From Candidatus Staskawiczbacteria bacterium (GTDB lineage: Bacteria; Patescibacteriota; Minisyncoccia; Minisyncoccales; Staskawiczbacteraceae): a stretch of DNA of 7,008 nucleotides. The notes under the pieces were generated by a model. The model was not told where the DNA came from and searched no databases. It saw nothing but the letters and a program-made list of their open reading frames with translations. Numbering within the stretch: position 1 is the stretch's first letter; each line of letters begins with the position of its first letter. Shown piece by piece: positions 6,978-7,008 of the stretch. The translations under genes were made by a program, and so were the position numbers. The DNA is taken from assembly GCA_903850725.1 (NCBI GenBank), contig CAINMG010000156.1, positions 1 to 7,008 on the forward strand, given 5' to 3'.

Positions 6978-6995
6978 ACCACTATGAATGTCTCA
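6930..6995 (-). ncRNA. Structured leader: hairpin with possible pseudoknot
   Basis: Read on the minus strand, three helices can form. Stem C: 6974-6964 pairs with 6955-6945 (TGGCTGGCGAT with ATTGTCAGCCA), 11 bp with two G-U wobbles and an 8-nt loop. Stem B: GTGGTA (6982-6977) with TACCAC (6935-6930). Stem A: TGAGAC (6995-6990) with GTCTCA (6944-6939), directly abutting stem C. A and B cross, so they form a pseudoknot or act as alternatives. On the opposite strand both wobbles become A-C mismatches, which favours an RNA made in the operon direction. G+C here is about 41%, above the surroundings. It matches no riboswitch class I recognise. The alternative is a mobile-element end. Confidence 0.4.
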
Positions 6996-7000
6996 ATTCC

Positions 7001-7006
7001 ATTATA
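7001..7006 (-). promoter_or_regulatory. Possible -10 box at the window edge
   Basis: TATAAT, preceded by TG, lies on the minus strand two bases from the window end, and transcription would begin at about 6993-6996, just at the structured leader. Any -35 would be outside the window, so this cannot be tested here. Position and orientation suit the promoter of the whole minus-strand cluster. Confidence 0.35.
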
Positions 7007-7008
7007 CA

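Noticed and set aside
6930..6982. Rho-independent terminator at the hairpin
   Set aside because: Neither strand has a proper U-tract directly after the stem; the minus strand has only TTTT after a six-base spacer, and the plus strand none.
1..7008. UGA-as-glycine code, as in some candidate-phyla bacteria
   Set aside because: All six genes read through in the standard code, end in TAA, and carry complete conserved motifs with normal GGN glycines; nothing requires recoding.

Overview
The window is a compact, AT-rich stretch (roughly 30% G+C by eye) in which every convincing gene lies on the minus strand, so transcription runs from base 7008 towards base 1. Six genes follow one another with gaps of 1 to 39 nt or 17-nt overlaps, all end in TAA, and they look like one sensory/chemotaxis operon. 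In transcription order they are: a membrane-anchored PAS protein (6977-6258), a soluble PAS protein (6256-5741), a large dCache-HAMP-PAS-PAS histidine kinase (5757-2968), a dCache methyl-accepting chemotaxis protein (2928-1141), CheW (1157-597) and a CheC-type CheY-P phosphatase (584-6). No CheA, CheY, CheR, CheB or CheD lies in the window. They may be just downstream, beyond base 1.

Organism: low G+C, very tight packing, no Shine-Dalgarno motif before any of the five downstream genes, and a kinase core of the SHQLRTPLS...WYTEMLLSGDAGK...LLNVSRIELGTF type. From memory, this core is common in sensor kinases of the candidate phyla radiation (Patescibacteria). This is an inference without a marker gene. 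If right, a chemoreceptor-CheW-CheC set is notable, because most members of that group are reported to lack chemotaxis. All frames read normally with the standard bacterial code.

Layout: 6870-7008 is a leader-like region with a TATAAT box at the edge, an 11-bp hairpin and two further helices that cross it as a possible pseudoknot. The only good AGGAG of the window is also here, with no usual start codon after it. 5741-6977 holds two PAS proteins that both stop just after the same NRxMxxRELKMxELK coil, which in longer sensor kinases normally leads into another domain. They look like split or degenerate pieces of a multi-PAS sensor, or stand-alone PAS adaptors. 2968-5757 is a complete kinase with no receiver domain. 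6-2928 is the chemotaxis block.

How they may work together: the kinase and the chemoreceptor have similar dCache periplasmic sensors and probably read related small ligands, one feeding a two-component output (regulator not seen) and the other a CheA-CheW array. CheC, with only one intact active site, would remove phosphate from CheY. The two PAS proteins may add cytoplasmic or membrane signals to the kinase.
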